A stretch of 16,192 bases of DNA from Deltaproteobacteria bacterium (lineage in GTDB: Bacteria > Desulfobacterota > Desulfobacteria > Desulfobacterales > JAUVGT01). Positions within the stretch are counted from its first letter, which is position 1; the number at the start of each line of letters is the position of its first letter. The stretch spans positions 1 through 16,192 of the forward strand of contig JAUVGT010000055.1 in assembly GCA_030593645.1 (NCBI GenBank), written 5' to 3'. Below, piece after piece: positions 14,568 to 16,192 of this stretch. Below the pieces are notes generated by a model. The model was not told where the DNA came from. It saw only the letters and a program-made list of their open reading frames with translations, and made no database searches. Both the position numbers and the translations under genes were made by a program.

Positions 14568-14588
14568 GGGCGGATTTTAAATCCGCCC
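14568..14588. terminator. Perfect palindrome between converging genes, likely bidirectional terminator
   Basis: GGGCGGATTT and AAATCCGCCC are exact reverse complements around a single T. It lies 43 bases after the arcC stop and about 90 bases from the end of the oppositely transcribed gene. It is preceded by TTTGTAG and followed by ATTTACTG, with no long T-run. Its place between converging genes favours transcript ending in both directions. It also resembles short dispersed GTAGGGGCG-type palindromes. Confidence 0.5.
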
Positions 14589-14678
14589 ATTTACTGATTT
14601 AAATCCTATATCCCATTTCCAATTTATATTTCACTTCCACGGTAAAATCCGTTTGATCAACTGAGTGGAAAGATGTCT

Positions 14679-15374
14679 TTACTCGACAGGCCCCAGCAAA
14701 TCATCCATATCCTTCTTCCATGCTTCTTCTTCAGCGTTCTTTTTAGATAACAAACGACCGGGACGGAAGATCAGGCGAACCATGCATTGAGTCCCGGGAC
14801 CGCGCCCGATTGAAATCTCCTGAAAGGTGGCCTCAAGGGCATGGTCGGTTTTCTTTGCACCGGCTTTCCATTTTTCATAGTTATTCACATAGCAGGAAAC
14901 ATTCTTCATTCCAGGGAAAACATCCACACATTCCTTATAATCTTTATAATTGGTTCTAAATGTTTCAGGGGGTGAAAATTCATCCACATGCCGGATTCTT
15001 TTTCCGAACAATGAAACTATTTTTTTCTGAATGGCTTCGGATTCTTTAATATTCGCGCAATTGGATTTAATCGAATTAAGTTGAAATGTCCTTGCTTCCA
15101 CAACAACGAGGCGGTCTTTATTAAACCCGTAGTATACACCATAAAGCGGCATGCCGGCGAACCGCATATCTTTTTCCTTACGCAGGTAGTAAACACGGCC
15201 GTCTTGCTGGTGTGACTTCTTGCTGAAAAGATATTTAATGGCGGATCGCTTGGCCCCGAATGGAAGATTTAAAAAATCGACCTCTTTCGCGTGAGCAGCT
15301 GCAGAGAAAATGAAGCTGAAAATTAAGATCAACATCAATGTAATCGTTTTACGGGCACAATTTACAGAAGTCAT
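14679..15374 (-). CDS. Secreted or periplasmic protein of unknown function
   Basis: No family is recognised in this 231-residue protein. The N-terminus has a clear signal peptide: charged start with R8-K9, hydrophobic core LMLILIFSFIFSAAA, and a likely cleavage after AHA at residue 29. The mature part starts KEVDFLNLPFGAKRSAIKYL, a pattern seen in small exported proteins with a short repeat-like opening (LPFG). It contains four cysteines (106, 149, 161, 197) that could form two disulfides, and a charged C-terminal tail. AGAGAGGA precedes the ATG, supporting the start. It is divergent from the CsgG-like gene, with 72 bases between their start codons, so they may share a control region and an envelope role. 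Confidence 0.7.
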   Translation of the reverse strand: MTSVNCARKTITLMLILIFSFIFSAAAHAKEVDFLNLPFGAKRSAIKYLFSKKSHQQDGRVYYLRKEKDMRFAGMPLYGVYYGFNKDRLVVVEARTFQLNSIKSNCANIKESEAIQKKIVSLFGKRIRHVDEFSPPETFRTNYKDYKECVDVFPGMKNVSCYVNNYEKWKAGAKKTDHALEATFQEISIGRGPGTQCMVRLIFRPGRLLSKKNAEEEAWKKDMDDLLGPVE

Positions 15375-15446
15375 AAATCCTCTCTAAATAATTGTACGAT
15401 CGTTGAAATTATGATAGAAAAGGTAATAAACCGCTTCTAAGGATAC

Positions 15447-16192
15447 ATGAATTATATGAAAAATCAATCTGTTTATCCGAATACATCTGTCAGAATATTC
15501 ATGCAAACCATTTTGATAACAGTTTTTCTGCTAATTTCTGTCATCACCCCGGTATACTCATATGCTGACGCATCTAAGCAGAGCATCCCTGACGCAATAA
15601 AAAAATTCGCAGAAAATAAAAAACGCATGAGAATCGCGGTGCTTGATTTTATCAATACTTCCGGCCAAAAGACCCGGTATGGCGGTTATATTGCGGATAC
15701 CATTATCAGCGAGCTGAGCAAGTATTCATTAACACTCCTGGAACGAAAACGGCTCAAGATGCTCATGAAGGAGAACGCGCTTTCTCAAACGGGTATTGTT
15801 GATTCTGAAAAGGCTCTAAAAATGGGTATGCTTTTGCCTGTGGACGTCATCGTATCCGGTTCATATACACGGATCGGCTCAAAAGTGGTTGTAAACGGCA
15901 GATTCATTCACGTTGGATCCGGTGAAATCCTGTATGCGTTTACCGCATCGATAAAAACTAAAAAACAGCAGCAGGCTGATAAAGATGAAAAACCGGTATG
16001 CGATCCCGTATGGGAACCTGTTGAGAACGCCTTGAAGGATTTAAAAAACAAAACAGCCGTGGATAACGCGGTTGATTTTGCGGTCAGTATCCCGTTTGAT
16101 AAGACAGAGTGCGGGAAGATTCACTACAAGGTCATGTACACTTTTTCAAGATTTAAAAAATATTCGGAAAGATACAGTAACTTCCTGATTGA
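15447..16192 (+). CDS. CsgG/FlgO-like envelope protein, 5' part (runs off right edge)
   Basis: An open frame of 248 codons begins at ATG 15447 (or ATG 15456 in frame; AAGGA lies at 15439-15443) and reaches the window end with no stop. Residues about 18-40 form a signal peptide ending near VYSYADA. The following domain, about 60-165, reads MRIAVLDFINTSG, YIADTIISELSK, LTLLERKRLKMLMKE, DVIVSGSYTRIGSKVVVNGR and GSGEILYAF. This is the order seen in CsgG- and FlgO-type proteins, which sit in the periplasm or outer membrane. No lipoprotein Cys is seen after the signal, unlike true CsgG. Secretion-pore activity cannot be claimed. A possible promoter is TTGAAA (15403-15408) with AATAAA 16 bases on, but the leader would be very short. 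Confidence 0.78.
   Translation, partial: MNYMKNQSVYPNTSVRIFMQTILITVFLLISVITPVYSYADASKQSIPDAIKKFAENKKRMRIAVLDFINTSGQKTRYGGYIADTIISELSKYSLTLLERKRLKMLMKENALSQTGIVDSEKALKMGMLLPVDVIVSGSYTRIGSKVVVNGRFIHVGSGEILYAFTASIKTKKQQQADKDEKPVCDPVWEPVENALKDLKNKTAVDNAVDFAVSIPFDKTECGKIHYKVMYTFSRFKKYSERYSNFLI

Overview
The window looks like chromosomal DNA of a Desulfobacterota (Desulfobacterales-like) bacterium. This is an inference from gene style only: a moderate-GC genome, receiver/CheX/PilZ/Ser-Thr kinase signalling proteins, a purH function carried by two separate genes, a bacterial homologue of cyclic 2,3-diphosphoglycerate synthetase, and long palindromic intergenic repeats. No rRNA, tRNA, phage, insertion sequence or CRISPR array is visible.

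Layout. Positions 1-102 (minus) hold the first 34 codons of a beta-ketoacyl-ACP synthase. A 600-base non-coding stretch with a palindromic repeat follows. Positions 700-4109 (plus) form a signalling block: a CheY-like receiver, a degenerate receiver fused to a CheX-type domain, and a degenerate receiver-PilZ-Ser/Thr kinase. Positions 4235-6877 hold an HD-domain hydrolase followed by IMP cyclohydrolase and AICAR formyltransferase, the last two steps of purine synthesis, as two genes. Positions 7199-8359 encode a cysteine desulfurase-like class V aminotransferase with its own likely promoter.

Positions 8495-14524 form an ornithine/carbamoyl-phosphate region. A FadR-family GntR regulator, preceded by a promoter overlaid with paired operators, is followed closely by ornithine aminotransferase (rocD) and ornithine carbamoyltransferase (argF). 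After a 433-base gap full of hairpins and inverted repeats comes a cyclic-2,3-diphosphoglycerate-synthetase-like P-loop protein, then carbamate kinase (arcC). Together these enzymes could split citrulline into ornithine and carbamoyl phosphate, make ATP from the latter, and send ornithine to glutamate semialdehyde. No arginine deiminase lies in the window, so the source of citrulline, and the direction of flow, is open.

Positions 14679-16192 carry a divergent pair of exported proteins: an unrecognised secreted protein (minus) and a CsgG/FlgO-like envelope protein (plus) that runs off the right edge.

The most striking non-gene element is a family of four near-identical palindromes, 151 bp each (188 bp in one copy with an extra hairpin). 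All are intergenic, at 127-277, 2023-2173, 6907-7094 and 13431-13581. The last ends 4 bases before the arcC start codon.
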